A DNA stretch of 64,000 nucleotides from a bacterium (GTDB lineage: Bacteria; Gemmatimonadota; Gemmatimonadetes; Longimicrobiales; RSA9): positions 62,001-126,000 of the forward strand of contig QGVH01000003.1 in the NCBI GenBank assembly GCA_003242735.1, given 5' to 3'. Made by a program: the position numbers and the translations under genes. The notes beneath the pieces were generated by a model that saw only the letters and a program-made list of their open reading frames with translations, had not been told where the DNA came from and made no database searches. Below are positions 45,485 through 53,830 of this stretch, in pieces (position 1 is the stretch's first letter; each line of letters begins with the position of its first letter).

Positions 45485-46603
45485 CTACCCCCAGCCCAAT
45501 TCCCGCGCCACCGCCTCCACGTCCACGGGCAGCTCCGCCACGCGGAACGGCAGCCCCAACGCCGTGTCCGGGTCCTTGAGCCCGTGCCCGGTCAGCACGC
45601 ACACGCACCGGCTGCGGCGCTCCACCTCGCCCGCCTGCACCGCCGCACGCAGTCCCGCGACACTCGCCGCCGATGCCGGCTCGCAGAACACGCCCTCGCG
45701 GCGCGCGATCTCCCGGTACGCCTCGAGGATCTGCGCGTCGGACACCGCGCGGAACGAACCTGCCGATTCCCGAACCGCCGCGACCGCGGTGTTCCAGCTC
45801 GCGGGCCGGCCGATGCGGATCGCGGTCGCGACCGTCTCCGGCTGGGCGACGGGCTCGCCGCGCACCAGCGGCGCAGCGCCTTCCGCCTGGACGCCGAGCA
45901 TCCGCGGCAGCCTCGTGCTCGAGCCGCGCTCCGCGTACCGTCGGAACCCCAGCCAGTACGCCGTGATGTTGCCGCCGTTGCCGACCGGCAGCGCGACCAC
46001 GTCGGGCGCATCGCCCAGCTCATCGCAGATCTCGTACGCCGCGGTGGCCTGGCCTTCGACGCGGTACGGGTTCACCGAATTGACCAGCGCCGCCGGGTAA
46101 CGCTCGGCGAGCGCCCGCGCCACGTCCAGCGCAGCGTCGAAGTTCCCGTCCAGCGACACGATGCGCGCTCCGTACGCCACCGCCTGCGCCAGCTTGCCGA
46201 CGGCGACCTTGCCGCGCGGAAGCAGAACGCCCGCCGTGATCCCCGCCCGCGCGGCGTAGGCGGCCGCGCTGGCCGCGGTGTTGCCCGTGGATGCGCAGAG
46301 CACCGTCCTCGCGCCTTCCTCGATGGCCTTCGCCACCGCGACGACCATCCCCCGGTCCTTGAACGAGCCCGTGGGGTTGAGCCCTTCGAACTTGAGGAAC
46401 AGCTCACTCACGCCGACCCACTCGGCGAGCCGCGGCGCCGAGAGCAGCGGCGTCGAGCCCTCGCCCAGTGTCAGCGCGGGCGTGGCCGGCGTGATCGGGA
46501 GGAATGAGGGGTAGCGGCGGAGAACGCCGCGCATTCCGTCGGGCGCCGTGTCCGGGGCGGCTGCGCCGGAACCAGACGCCGGCCCGTGCGATGAGCCCGC
46601 CAT
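45485..46603 (-). CDS. thrC: Threonine synthase
   Basis: A protein of 372 residues. This PLP enzyme converts O-phospho-homoserine to threonine, the last step of the pathway. The cofactor Lys is in '[19 protein letters not shown]' near residue 82. '[19 protein letters not shown]' binds phosphate and '[15 protein letters not shown]' is the Gly-rich PLP-phosphate loop. '[13 protein letters not shown]' and 'LTGHGLKDP' near the end are typical. It is the last gene of the thrB-lysC-hom-thrC operon and starts two bases after hom ends. Confidence 0.96.
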   Translation of the reverse strand: MAGSSHGPASGSGAAAPDTAPDGMRGVLRRYPSFLPITPATPALTLGEGSTPLLSAPRLAEWVGVSELFLKFEGLNPTGSFKDRGMVVAVAKAIEEGARTVLCASTGNTAASAAAYAARAGITAGVLLPRGKVAVGKLAQAVAYGARIVSLDGNFDAALDVARALAERYPAALVNSVNPYRVEGQATAAYEICDELGDAPDVVALPVGNGGNITAYWLGFRRYAERGSSTRLPRMLGVQAEGAAPLVRGEPVAQPETVATAIRIGRPASWNTAVAAVRESAGSFRAVSDAQILEAYREIARREGVFCEPASAASVAGLRAAVQAGEVERRSRCVCVLTGHGLKDPDTALGLPFRVAELPVDVEAVARELGWG

Positions 46604-46605
46604 GT

Positions 46606-47592
46606 TCAGTTCCTCTCCCAGCGCGAACGGTGCAGCAGCGCCAGCTCGACCAGGTCCGCGAACACCGCGGAGCCAGTGGGCCGGCTGCCCGCGCCGCGGC
46701 CGATGAACGTGAGCGGGCCGGCGAAGTCGCCCTCGAGCGTGACGGCGTTGACCTCGTTCCGCACCTGGGCGAGTGCGTCCGTCGCCGGGATCTCGACTGG
46801 TGCGACGCGGAGCGAGACGGCCCCGTCGTCGTCACGCGTTGCTTCCGCGATCAGCTTGATGACACAGCCCCGGCGCAGTGCGTCGTCGACATCGCTGAGC
46901 GTGAGTCGTTCGATGCCCTCCACGCACACCGACTCGAGCGGCAGCCACCGGCCGAACGCGTGGCGGGCCAGGATCACCAGCTTCTGCGCAGTGTCCGTGC
47001 CGGAGATGTCTGCCGACGGGTCCGCCTCGGCGAAGCCCAGCTCCTGGGCCTGCGCCAGCGCGTCCTCGAGCGCCAGCCGATCCTCCGCCATGCGCGTGAG
47101 GATGTAGTTGCACGTGCCGTTGAGGATGCCGCGCACCCGCGTCAGGCGGTTGGCCACCAGCGCGCCGCGCAGCGCGTGGAGCACGGGGATCGCGCCGCCG
47201 ACGGCCCCCTCGTAGCGCAGCTCGGCGCCTCTCGCCGACGCCAGCGCCTCCAGCTCCTCGCCCCTCGCGGCGATCAGCGCCTTGTTCGCCGTGACGACGT
47301 GCTTGCCCGCGCGGAGCGCACTCTCGACCACGACGCCCGCCGTGTCCAGCCCGCCCATCGCCTCCACGACGATGTGGACCTGTGCGTCCTCGAGCGGCGC
47401 GCGCCAGTCGCACGTGGGCTGCACGTGGCGAGGCTGCACGCGCCGAGGACGGGACGGGTCGCGGATGACGACGTGCCGCAGCTCGAGATCCAGGCCACGC
47501 GTGCTCCTCAGCTCCCCGCCGCGCGCATCCAGGATCTCGACCAGGCCGGAGCCGACGTTGCCCAGCCCGTACAGTGCGACGCCCACGGTCAT
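46606..47592 (-). CDS. hom: Homoserine dehydrogenase, short form
   Basis: A protein of 328 residues that reduces aspartate semialdehyde to homoserine. '[17 protein letters not shown]' is the Rossmann NAD(P) loop. '[10 protein letters not shown]' and '[17 protein letters not shown]' line the active site, and '[14 protein letters not shown]' followed by '[20 protein letters not shown]' is the family signature. The C-terminal ACT domain found in forms of about 430 residues is absent, so threonine feedback on this enzyme is unlikely. The start overlaps the lysC stop as ATGA. Confidence 0.96.
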   Translation of the reverse strand: MTVGVALYGLGNVGSGLVEILDARGGELRSTRGLDLELRHVVIRDPSRPRRVQPRHVQPTCDWRAPLEDAQVHIVVEAMGGLDTAGVVVESALRAGKHVVTANKALIAARGEELEALASARGAELRYEGAVGGAIPVLHALRGALVANRLTRVRGILNGTCNYILTRMAEDRLALEDALAQAQELGFAEADPSADISGTDTAQKLVILARHAFGRWLPLESVCVEGIERLTLSDVDDALRRGCVIKLIAEATRDDDGAVSLRVAPVEIPATDALAQVRNEVNAVTLEGDFAGPLTFIGRGAGSRPTGSAVFADLVELALLHRSRWERN

Positions 47593-48824
47593 GCCGGCCT
47601 CCGCTCGTTCATGGCTCGGGCCGGCAGCAGCGCGTCGTGGAGGAGCGCCGCGGCGGGGTCGGCCTGGTCGGGCCGCACGTACAGCGTGAGGCCCAGCTCG
47701 CTGATGCCCAGGCCTTCCGGCTCGATGCCCATGCGTGAGAGTCGCTGGAGCGCGCGGGCGATGGCGGCGCCGCACGCGGACAGCCCCGTGCCGACCACGG
47801 TGATGCGCGCGACCGGCCGCTCCACCGCGATGCGCGCCCCGTTGCCCAGCACGCGGGCGGCGGCGTGGTGCGCATCGTCGGCCCGGTCCGCCGGCACGAT
47901 GGCGGTGAGCCGCCGTGCGCCGTCGTCGTCTCGCTTCTCCTCCAGCCATTCGACGCCGACGCCGGCCTCGGCCAGGGCGGCGAGCACGGCGGCAGCGCCG
48001 CCGGGCGGGTCATCCACGGTCAGGCGCGCCGAGCCCACGGCCGCGGCGACGCCCAGGATGCGGGGTCCTTCCACGGATGCGCCTCCATCGATGTAGGTGC
48101 CACACTCGGGCCCGTTGGTCAGGCTCGAAAGGATGCGCAGCGGCATGCGGTACGACTCCGCGAGCGCCGCCGCGCGCGGGTGGAGCACTGCCGCGCCGGC
48201 CAGCGCGAGCATCAGCGCCTCGCGGTGTGCGAGCCGGTCCCACCGCTGCGCGGTCGGGACGCGGCGCGGGTCCGCGCTGAAGATGCCGTCCACGTCCGTG
48301 TAGATGTCGCAGCGCGCGGCGCCCAGCGCGATGGCGATCGCGACCGCCGTGGTGTCCGAGCCACCGCGGCCGAGCGTCGTCAGCTCCTCGTCCGCGCTGA
48401 GCCCCTGGAACCCGGCGACCACGGGCACGCGCCCTTCTTCGAGCGCGCGGCGAACGCGGCTGGCACGGACCTCGGTGATCCGTGCAGCGCCATGCGCGCC
48501 GTCGGTCCAGATCTCGGCCTGCGGACCCGTGAACGACACAGCGGGCACGCCGCATTCCTCGAGGGCGAGCGCGACCAGCGCGATGGCGGCCTGCTCCCCC
48601 GTCGCCAGGAGCTGGTCCAGCTCGCGGCGGCGCGTGGCCGCGGCCCCCGGCGCGACGGCGGATGCGAGGGCGAGCAGCTCGTCCGTGGTATCGCCCATGG
48701 CGGAGACGACGAGGGCGACGCGCTCGCCCCGCGCCCGTGCTCGGGCCACGCGCTCCGCGACCGCGCGGATCCGCTCCGGCGAGCCAACGGACGTGCCGCC
48801 GAACTTCTTCACCACCAGCGTCAT
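47589..48824 (-). CDS. lysC: Aspartate kinase
   Basis: A protein of 411 residues that phosphorylates aspartate, the first step towards Lys, Thr and Met. It opens 'LVVKKFGGTSVGSPERIRAV' (the KFGGTSV signature). 'TLGRGGSDTTAVAIAIALGA' near residue 150 and 'CDIYTDVDGIFSADPR' near 172 are further hallmarks. Two ACT domains fill about residues 265-400 ('GVGVEWLEEKRDDDGA', 'ITVVGTGLSACGAAIARAL'), so allosteric control by Thr or Lys is expected. The ATG overlaps the thrB stop by ATGA. A long upstream open frame is shadow. Confidence 0.96.
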   Translation of the reverse strand: MTLVVKKFGGTSVGSPERIRAVAERVARARARGERVALVVSAMGDTTDELLALASAVAPGAAATRRRELDQLLATGEQAAIALVALALEECGVPAVSFTGPQAEIWTDGAHGAARITEVRASRVRRALEEGRVPVVAGFQGLSADEELTTLGRGGSDTTAVAIAIALGAARCDIYTDVDGIFSADPRRVPTAQRWDRLAHREALMLALAGAAVLHPRAAALAESYRMPLRILSSLTNGPECGTYIDGGASVEGPRILGVAAAVGSARLTVDDPPGGAAAVLAALAEAGVGVEWLEEKRDDDGARRLTAIVPADRADDAHHAAARVLGNGARIAVERPVARITVVGTGLSACGAAIARALQRLSRMGIEPEGLGISELGLTLYVRPDQADPAAALLHDALLPARAMNERRPA

Positions 48825-49819
48825 CGCTGCACCTCCACGCGGACGCCTACGAGCGCCGGCTGTGCGGGGAAGTAGACGACGCCGTCCGGGCCGGCCGCGC
48901 GGCGGAACGCGTCCGCCATGGCCGCGGCCACGTCCTCCGCGCGGACGGGCTCGCAGGCGGCGATCAGGCCGGAGCCGCTGCCCGAGATGGTGACGGCCCA
49001 TGCGCCCGCTTCGCGTGCCGCGTCCATGGCCTCCTTCGCGCCGGGGATCAGCGGCAGTCGGTAGGGCACGTGCAGCTCGTCCGTGAAGCCGATGCGGATC
49101 AGCTCGGCGTCTGCGATGGCGAGGCCGTGGAGCAGAGCCGCGAGCCGGCCGAGGGCGCGGGACGCCACCTCGTGCGGCACCGATTCCGGCAGCGCGCGCC
49201 GCGCGGCGGCCGTCGAGACCTCGGCGCCCGGCGCCGCGTATGCGAAGCCGACGTCGGGCGAGAGCGGCAGCGGCACGACGCGCAGTGCGCCGTCCGCGGC
49301 CCGCGCCACGGCGACCAGCCCGCCGGAGATCGCGGGCGCAGCGTTGTCGGGGTGGCCTTCGAGTTCGGTGGCGAGGTCGAGCCAATCGGTGTGATGGGCC
49401 GGGGCGAGGGCGTGGGCGGGGGCATGGCCGGGAGCTTCGCCGGCACACTCCGGTGGTAGCTTCCCGGCCGCCGCATCCGCGAGGGCCAGCCCTGCCACCA
49501 CGGCGGCAGCGGAGGAGCCCAGGCCGCGGCTCAGCGGGATGTCGGAACTCGCGCGGATCGTGCCGCGCGCGTCGCTCACGCCGTGCGCCGCGAGACGGGC
49601 GCGGAAGGCGCGGGCGAGGATGTCGTCGTCCGCCCCCACGGAGAGCGCGGCGAGGGTGCCTTCGCGCTCGACACGGAGCGGGGCGTCATCCGGCTCGTAC
49701 GCGGCGTCGAGGTAGCGCGCGACCGCGAGCCCGATGCAGTCGAACCCCGATCCGAGGTTGGACGTGCTCGCCGGGACGCGCACGCGCGCTGCTCTGGGTT
49801 CGCTCGGTTCCGTGTCCAT
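48821..49819 (-). CDS. thrB: Homoserine kinase
   Basis: A protein of 332 residues of the GHMP kinase family that makes O-phospho-homoserine. 'VRVPASTSNLGSGFDCIGLA' is motif 1, 'IPLSRGLGSSAAAVVAGLALA' the ATP-binding motif 2 and 'WAVTISGSGSGLIAACEP' motif 3. 'LEGHPDNAAPAISGGLV' is a homoserine-kinase hallmark. A loop of about 20 Ala/Pro/His residues (near 123-145) is an unusual low-complexity insertion. It is the first structural gene after the attenuator. Confidence 0.96.
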   Translation of the reverse strand: MDTEPSEPRAARVRVPASTSNLGSGFDCIGLAVARYLDAAYEPDDAPLRVEREGTLAALSVGADDDILARAFRARLAAHGVSDARGTIRASSDIPLSRGLGSSAAAVVAGLALADAAAGKLPPECAGEAPGHAPAHALAPAHHTDWLDLATELEGHPDNAAPAISGGLVAVARAADGALRVVPLPLSPDVGFAYAAPGAEVSTAAARRALPESVPHEVASRALGRLAALLHGLAIADAELIRIGFTDELHVPYRLPLIPGAKEAMDAAREAGAWAVTISGSGSGLIAACEPVRAEDVAAAMADAFRRAAGPDGVVYFPAQPALVGVRVEVQR

Positions 49820-49842
49820 CCTGCTGCCGCTCGGTTCGAGGG

Positions 49843-49880
49843 TAAACGAAAACGCGGCCTCTCTGTTCGGAGAGGCCGCG
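49843..49880 (-). terminator. Attenuator terminator ahead of thrB
   Basis: On the minus strand CGCGGCCTCTC and GAGAGGCCGCG form a perfect 11-bp stem (49870-49880 with 49853-49863). It has a 6-base loop and is followed by UUUUCGUUUA (49843-49852). It sits 32 bases after the leader-peptide stop and 24 bases before thrB. This is a canonical Rho-independent terminator. Confidence 0.9.
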
Positions 49881-49911
49881 TCTGTCTTGTTTCACCTTCT
49901 GTCCGTTCCCC

Positions 49912-49998
49912 TCAACGCACGAAGGCCAGCACGCCGCCTCTCCGAGAGAGCCGGGTGATAATGGTCATCGTGGTGGTAATCGGACAGAAGCGCATCAT
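49912..49998 (-). CDS. thrL: Threonine/isoleucine-rich leader peptide (thrL-type)
   Basis: A 28-residue open frame starting ATG ATG, too short for most gene finders. Residues 7-15 are ITTTMTIIT, so eight of nine consecutive codons are Thr (five: ACC ACC ACG ACC ACC) or Ile (three). The rest is 'RLSRRGGVLAFVR'. AGGA lies about 11 bases upstream. Position (promoter, leader, terminator, thr operon) and codon content match the classical thr leader of enteric bacteria. Codons 19-22 (CGG AGA GGC GGC) form part of the competing hairpin. Its role is to sense charged tRNA-Thr and tRNA-Ile through ribosome stalling, not to make a functional peptide. Confidence 0.88.
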   Translation of the reverse strand: MMRFCPITTTMTIITRLSRRGGVLAFVR

Positions 49999-50050
49999 CG
50001 TCGTCTCGTTCCTGTGAACGCTCCGCCGCGTCCTGCACGGCGGGAAGCGT

Positions 50051-50079
50051 ACTCTATGCGCAGGGCGTCGCGTCGTCAA
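50051..50079 (-). promoter_or_regulatory. Promoter of the thr operon
   Basis: On the minus strand TTGACG (50074-50079, 5 of 6 matches) and TAGAGT (50051-50056, 4 of 6) are exactly 17 bases apart. The start site is predicted near 50044, about 46 bases before the leader-peptide ATG. Confidence 0.7.
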
Positions 50080-50134
50080 GGGGGGCGCCGGCGCGCTCGG
50101 GGGACGCGCAGGCGGGGCCGTCGCTCGGCCGTCT

Positions 50135-50590
50135 TCAGCCCAGCGCCTCGAGCACCTCCGCCGCGTGGCCGGCCGGCTTGACGTTCTCGAACACCCGGGC
50201 GATGCGCCCCTCCTCGTCGATGAGGAAGGTGGTGCGCGCCACGCCCCAGTAGGTGCGGCCGTACATGGTCTTCTGCTGCCAGACGCCGTACGCCTCGGCC
50301 ACCCGGTGGTCGGTGTCCGCCAGCAGCGGGAAGTCCAGCCCGTACTTTTCCTTGAAGCGCCTGTGCGACTCGACGGTGTCCGGGCTCACGCCCAGCACGA
50401 CCGCGCCGTTCGCCGCCAGGTCCTTGCTGCGGTCCCGGAACTCGCACGCCTCGATGGTGCAGCCGGGGGTGTCGTCCTTGGGATAGAAGTAGAGGACGAC
50501 CTTGCGGCCCCGCAGGTCGGAGAGACGGACGGTCGAGCCGTCGTCGGCCTGGAGCTCGAAGTCCGGGGCGATGTCGTTCGGCTTCAGCAT
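50135..50590 (-). CDS. bcp: Peroxiredoxin, BCP/PrxQ type
   Basis: A protein of 151 residues, a thiol peroxidase that reduces hydrogen peroxide and organic peroxides. 'APDFELQADDGSTVRLSDLRG' opens the thioredoxin fold. 'YFYPKDDTPGCTIEACEFRD' holds the peroxidatic Cys (TPGCT) and a resolving Cys five residues later, as in the PrxQ subclass. 'RTTFLIDEEGRIARVF' closes it. It lies directly upstream of the thr promoter, on the same strand. Confidence 0.95.
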   Translation of the reverse strand: MLKPNDIAPDFELQADDGSTVRLSDLRGRKVVLYFYPKDDTPGCTIEACEFRDRSKDLAANGAVVLGVSPDTVESHRRFKEKYGLDFPLLADTDHRVAEAYGVWQQKTMYGRTYWGVARTTFLIDEEGRIARVFENVKPAGHAAEVLEALG

Positions 50591-51110
50591 GCGCGGGCTC
50601 CTCCTGGCTGTCGCCGCGGGCGGTCCGTGGGTGGCTGCGGAGTATGGGGCGGCCGCGGCGGCCCATCAAGGGGCCAGCGTGCGCCAGGTCGATCGCGACC
50701 CGGTTCTCGAATCTCGGGTACGCGGTGCCGTCGACCCCTGATCCTCGCCGTGTTCGCCCGTTGCGCCGGGATCGTGCCCCGACCCTCGTCCTCACCGGCG
50801 TCCTCGCCTGCCGTTGCGTCTCCATGGGGTGCGCCGGAGCGCCGGACGCTCCCCGTGCGGGGGCGTCTCCGTCCCCGACCTGCCGGCGGACGAGACCGTC
50901 CTGGCCGCCGCCGGCGACGTCCTGGTCACGCTCGCACTGGACGAATGGGATGTCCCACACATCATCGCACGGCATCGGCTGCAGGAACGAGCCGGGAGCC
51001 CCATCGTGACGACGGGGCTCCCCCGAGTGCGGTGAGAGCGTTTCGCCAGAGGTCCTGGGAGGGAGGGATGGGCGGGGACCCGCATCAGCCCCCGCCCGGG
51101 TGCTCGCCCA
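50591..51110. other. Intergenic region downstream of the oxidase operon
   Basis: 520 bases between the end of the cytochrome oxidase operon and bcp. It contains the hairpin at 50994-51022. Frames on either strand show no domain. Confidence 0.4.
50994..51022 (-). terminator. Hairpin after the ba3 oxidase operon
   Basis: GGGAGCCCC (50994-51002) and GGGGCTCCC (51014-51022) form a perfect 9-bp stem with an 11-base loop, 89 bases after the subunit I stop. There is no U-tract, so it may stabilise the transcript end rather than terminate alone. Confidence 0.4.
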
Positions 51111-52796
51111 TTAGAAGGGTTGGAAGCCGGGCGAGCCGAAGCGCTCCATGTTGATGAGGCTCCACAGCGGGTAGCCGTAGGCCGCGATGATCAGCAGCAC
51201 CGCGATCGCGGTCCACAGCCCGAACCGATCCCAGACGGGCCGACGGCGCGGCAGCGGCTCGAGCGGCTCCGCGTAGAGGATCGGCTCCGCCTCCTGCCGC
51301 TCACGGCTCAGCCCCGTCGCCACCACCACGAGCACGAAGCTCATCGCGCTCACGAACAGGATCACGCCGCCCAGGGCCGAGAGGCCGGTCCAGGCCTGCC
51401 ACGCCTGGGCGATGGGGTGCCCGCCGTAGCTCGCGTCGTAGATGCGGCGGGGCATGCCCGTGAGCCCGGTGGCGTGGTTCACGATGCTGAACGTCATCAT
51501 GCCCACGAACCACAGGTAGGGCTGCACGGAGGCCAGGGACGGGAACTTGAGCGGCTTGCCGGTGAGCCGCGGCAGCAGGTAGTAGCTCGTGCCCATGAAC
51601 GTGAGGGCGACGGCCGTCCCGACGGTCAGGTGGAAGTGCCCCTGCACCCACGCGGTGTTGTGGACCATCGAGTTCATGCCGAACGCCGCGTTGATGGCGC
51701 CTCCGAACCCGCCCAGCGCGAACGTCAGCATCGCGAGCGCGATGGACGAGAAGAACGGCTCACGCCAGGGCAGCTTGCCGATCCAGTCGAACCACCCCGT
51801 CGCGCCCTTCAGCCGCCCCGCGACCTCGAGCGAGGCGATGACGGTGAACGCCGTGATGAAGCTGGGCAGCAGGATCGCGTAGGTGTTCACCGTGTGGAAC
51901 AGCTTCCACCCGGTCGGGATGCCCGGATCCATGAACTGGTGGTGGAACCCGACCGGCGTCGAGAAGAGGATGAACAGGATGAAGACGACGCGGGCCAGCG
52001 GGTCGCTGAACAGCTTGCCGCCCACCGCGCGCGGCAGGACCGAGTACCACAGCGCGTACGCCGGCAGCAGCCAGAAGTAGACGAGCGGGTGGCCGAACCA
52101 CCAGAACAGCGTCCGGGCCAGCACCGGGTCCACCGTCTCCTTCAGGCCGAGCGACCACGGGATCAGCAGGAACAGCATCTCCGCGGCCACGCCGATCGTC
52201 GCGAGCAGCCAGACGATGACGGTCGCGACGATGCCGTGCATCGCCACGGGCACCGGCTCATCCGGATGCTCGCGCCGCCATGCGCGATAGCAGCGCAGCA
52301 TCACGAGGCACCAGACCCACGAGCCCACGACGAGCAGCGTCGCGCCGATGTAGAAGAGCGGGTGCGCCTTCAGGGGCGGGTAGAACGTGTACAGCACGGT
52401 GGCCTCGCCCGCGAGGATCGTGCCCGCCGTGAGCACGGTGCCGACCAGCGCGATCACGAAGCCGATCCAGCCGAGCCGCTCGCTCAAGAGCTCCCGGCCC
52501 AGGGTGGTGCGGGCGATCACGTAGCCCAGCCCCATGATGAAGAAGGTGGTGAAGACCAGCGCCATCAGCACGCCGTGCGCGGTCACCGAGAGGTAGAAGA
52601 TCTGCGGCGAACGGAACGGCAGTGCGGCGTTGGCGCGGGACAGCGCCTGCATGACCGCCATCATCGCGGCGACGCCGAACGACGCGAAGGCGACCCAGAA
52701 GTGCGCCATCGCGAGCCGCGACCAGCCCGAGCCCACGGCCACCGGCGGCGCGCTGGGCTCCTTCACGGCGGTCTGATTCACTGTGATGACGCTCAC
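51111..52796 (-). CDS. cbaA: Cytochrome c oxidase subunit I, ba3-type (class B haem-copper oxidase)
   Basis: A protein of 561 residues, the haem/copper core of an inner-membrane terminal oxidase. The GTG start overlaps the subunit II stop (GTGA) and follows GGGAGGGAG. The low-spin haem His is in 'FYLSVTAHGVLMALVF'. 'WWFGHPLVYFWLLPAYALWY' carries the CuB His and the crosslinked Tyr in the HPxVYFWLLPAY form typical of Thermus-type ba3. 'STPVGFHHQFMDPG' holds two more CuB His, and 'QGHFHLTVGTAVALTFMG' the haem ligands. About 13 helices are present. Class B enzymes have high oxygen affinity. Confidence 0.95.
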   Translation of the reverse strand: MSVITVNQTAVKEPSAPPVAVGSGWSRLAMAHFWVAFASFGVAAMMAVMQALSRANAALPFRSPQIFYLSVTAHGVLMALVFTTFFIMGLGYVIARTTLGRELLSERLGWIGFVIALVGTVLTAGTILAGEATVLYTFYPPLKAHPLFYIGATLLVVGSWVWCLVMLRCYRAWRREHPDEPVPVAMHGIVATVIVWLLATIGVAAEMLFLLIPWSLGLKETVDPVLARTLFWWFGHPLVYFWLLPAYALWYSVLPRAVGGKLFSDPLARVVFILFILFSTPVGFHHQFMDPGIPTGWKLFHTVNTYAILLPSFITAFTVIASLEVAGRLKGATGWFDWIGKLPWREPFFSSIALAMLTFALGGFGGAINAAFGMNSMVHNTAWVQGHFHLTVGTAVALTFMGTSYYLLPRLTGKPLKFPSLASVQPYLWFVGMMTFSIVNHATGLTGMPRRIYDASYGGHPIAQAWQAWTGLSALGGVILFVSAMSFVLVVVATGLSRERQEAEPILYAEPLEPLPRRRPVWDRFGLWTAIAVLLIIAAYGYPLWSLINMERFGSPGFQPF

Positions 52797-53272
52797 GCTC
52801 CCTCCCGCGTGACGATCAGCCTGCCTTGCATGTAGTGGTGCCCGAGTCCGCAGTACTCGTTGCACACGATGAGATACTCACCGGGCTCTTTGAACACCGT
52901 GGTGAACTGGCTGACGTAGCCGGGGATCACCATGGTGTTGCCGTTGGTGCCGACGATCTGGAAGCCGTGCACGACATCCGGGCTGGTCATCCGGAAGGTC
53001 ACGGGCTTGCCGGCCGGGACGCGGATCTCGTTGGGAAGGAAGGAGAACATCTGCGCCAGCAGCACGACCTGGACGCTGCCGTCCGGCCTGACCGTGACGC
53101 CCGGCTGTGCGAACCGCTCATCGGTCCGCGCCGTCTTCGGATCGATCGTCTCGACGTGGCTGGGTGGATGGCCGGCGTACACCGCCGCGCCGTAGAAGAT
53201 CGAGCCGATGAACACGGCGATCAACCCGATGGCGATCCCGATCCAGATCTTCTCGTAAAGGTCCACTTTCAT
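52793..53272 (-). CDS. cbaB: Cytochrome c oxidase subunit II, ba3-type
   Basis: A protein of 159 residues with one N-terminal membrane anchor ('KIWIGIAIGLIAVFIGSIFYGA') and a periplasmic cupredoxin domain. The CuA site is complete: His in 'DVVHGFQIVGT' and 'CNEYCGLGHHYMQG' (Cys, Glu, Cys, His, Met). It receives electrons from cytochrome c and passes them to subunit I. The short length and single anchor fit the ba3 class. It lies nine bases after subunit IIa and overlaps subunit I by four. Confidence 0.95.
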   Translation of the reverse strand: MKVDLYEKIWIGIAIGLIAVFIGSIFYGAAVYAGHPPSHVETIDPKTARTDERFAQPGVTVRPDGSVQVVLLAQMFSFLPNEIRVPAGKPVTFRMTSPDVVHGFQIVGTNGNTMVIPGYVSQFTTVFKEPGEYLIVCNEYCGLGHHYMQGRLIVTREGA

Positions 53273-53281
53273 GGGCGCCTC

Positions 53282-53419
53282 TTACGGTTGGACCCCGCCA
53301 CGGGGTAGGTAGACGCCGAAGTACAGGGCGAGCCAGCCGAGCGCGAACAGCAGGCCGTAGAGGGCGACGATCGCCAGCGTGCCGCGCGGGTGCCCGCCGG
53401 GTCCGGACGCATCCTGCAT
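53282..53419 (-). CDS. cbaD: Cytochrome c oxidase subunit IIa, 45 residues
   Basis: A short gene starting ATG behind GGAGGAACAG. After 'QDASGPGGHPRGT' comes a single membrane helix 'LAIVALYGLLFALGWLALYFG' and the tail VYLPRGGVQP. Its position first in the operon and the single helix match subunit IIa of Thermus ba3 oxidase, which fills the place of the missing second helix of subunit II. Confidence 0.82.
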   Translation of the reverse strand: MQDASGPGGHPRGTLAIVALYGLLFALGWLALYFGVYLPRGGVQP

Positions 53420-53830
53420 CTGTTCCTCCTTCCCAAGGAGCAGGTTTGCACGGCAGGAAGGATGGGGGCCGCCCGGCGGGCGCTCTATCCGGGAAACGTC
53501 GGATCGTGTGTCGGGAAATTCCCGACCCGTCGTGCCGGTCGAGGGCGGGTCGAGCCGGCTGGGCAGGGGCAGTGGGGCGCTGCGAGGGGAGCCGGCGGCC
53601 GAGGCGCCGGTGCGAGCGGGCAGGGAGCCGCCGGGACCGGGGCGCCGCCGCCGGGGCGTCGCCGGGCGAGCGACCGGGGCGGCTCCCGGGCCCCTTCCCC
53701 GGGCGGTCCTCGTGCCGGGGGCGGGCGTGGCCGGGCGCGGACAAGCCGCCGGACGGAGCCCGGTTGCATGCCCGGAGCTCCATGCTATGTTTCCGCCGCG
53801 ACGAACCCCCGAGTCCAAGGCGGATCGGAA
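53420..53830. other. Divergent intergenic region
   Basis: 411 bases between the oxidase operon and the nicotinamidase-like gene. The palindrome at 53510-53526 is its main feature. The part near 53530-53780 is extremely GC-rich, with long uninformative frames. Confidence 0.4.
53510..53526. promoter_or_regulatory. 17-bp palindrome, candidate operator of the oxidase operon
   Basis: GTCGGGAA A TTCCCGAC is perfectly symmetrical (8-bp arms, central A). It lies 91 bases before subunit IIa in a divergent promoter region. A similar half (CGGGAAAC) occurs just towards the gene. It is probably a dimeric regulator site, for example for an oxygen- or redox-responsive factor (inference). Confidence 0.4.

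Larger units (their letters stand above)
49843..50044 (-). promoter_or_regulatory. Threonine attenuator leader RNA
   Basis: This is the leader region from the predicted transcription start to the terminator. The segment GGAGAGGCGGCG (complement of 49932-49943), inside the leader peptide, repeats the 3' arm of the terminator apart from one base. It can therefore pair with the 5' arm (antiterminator). Just before it, GGCTCTCTC can pair with GAGAGGC to form the protector stem. A ribosome stalled on the Thr/Ile run would leave the segment free for antitermination; a ribosome reaching the stop would let the terminator form. Confidence 0.82.
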
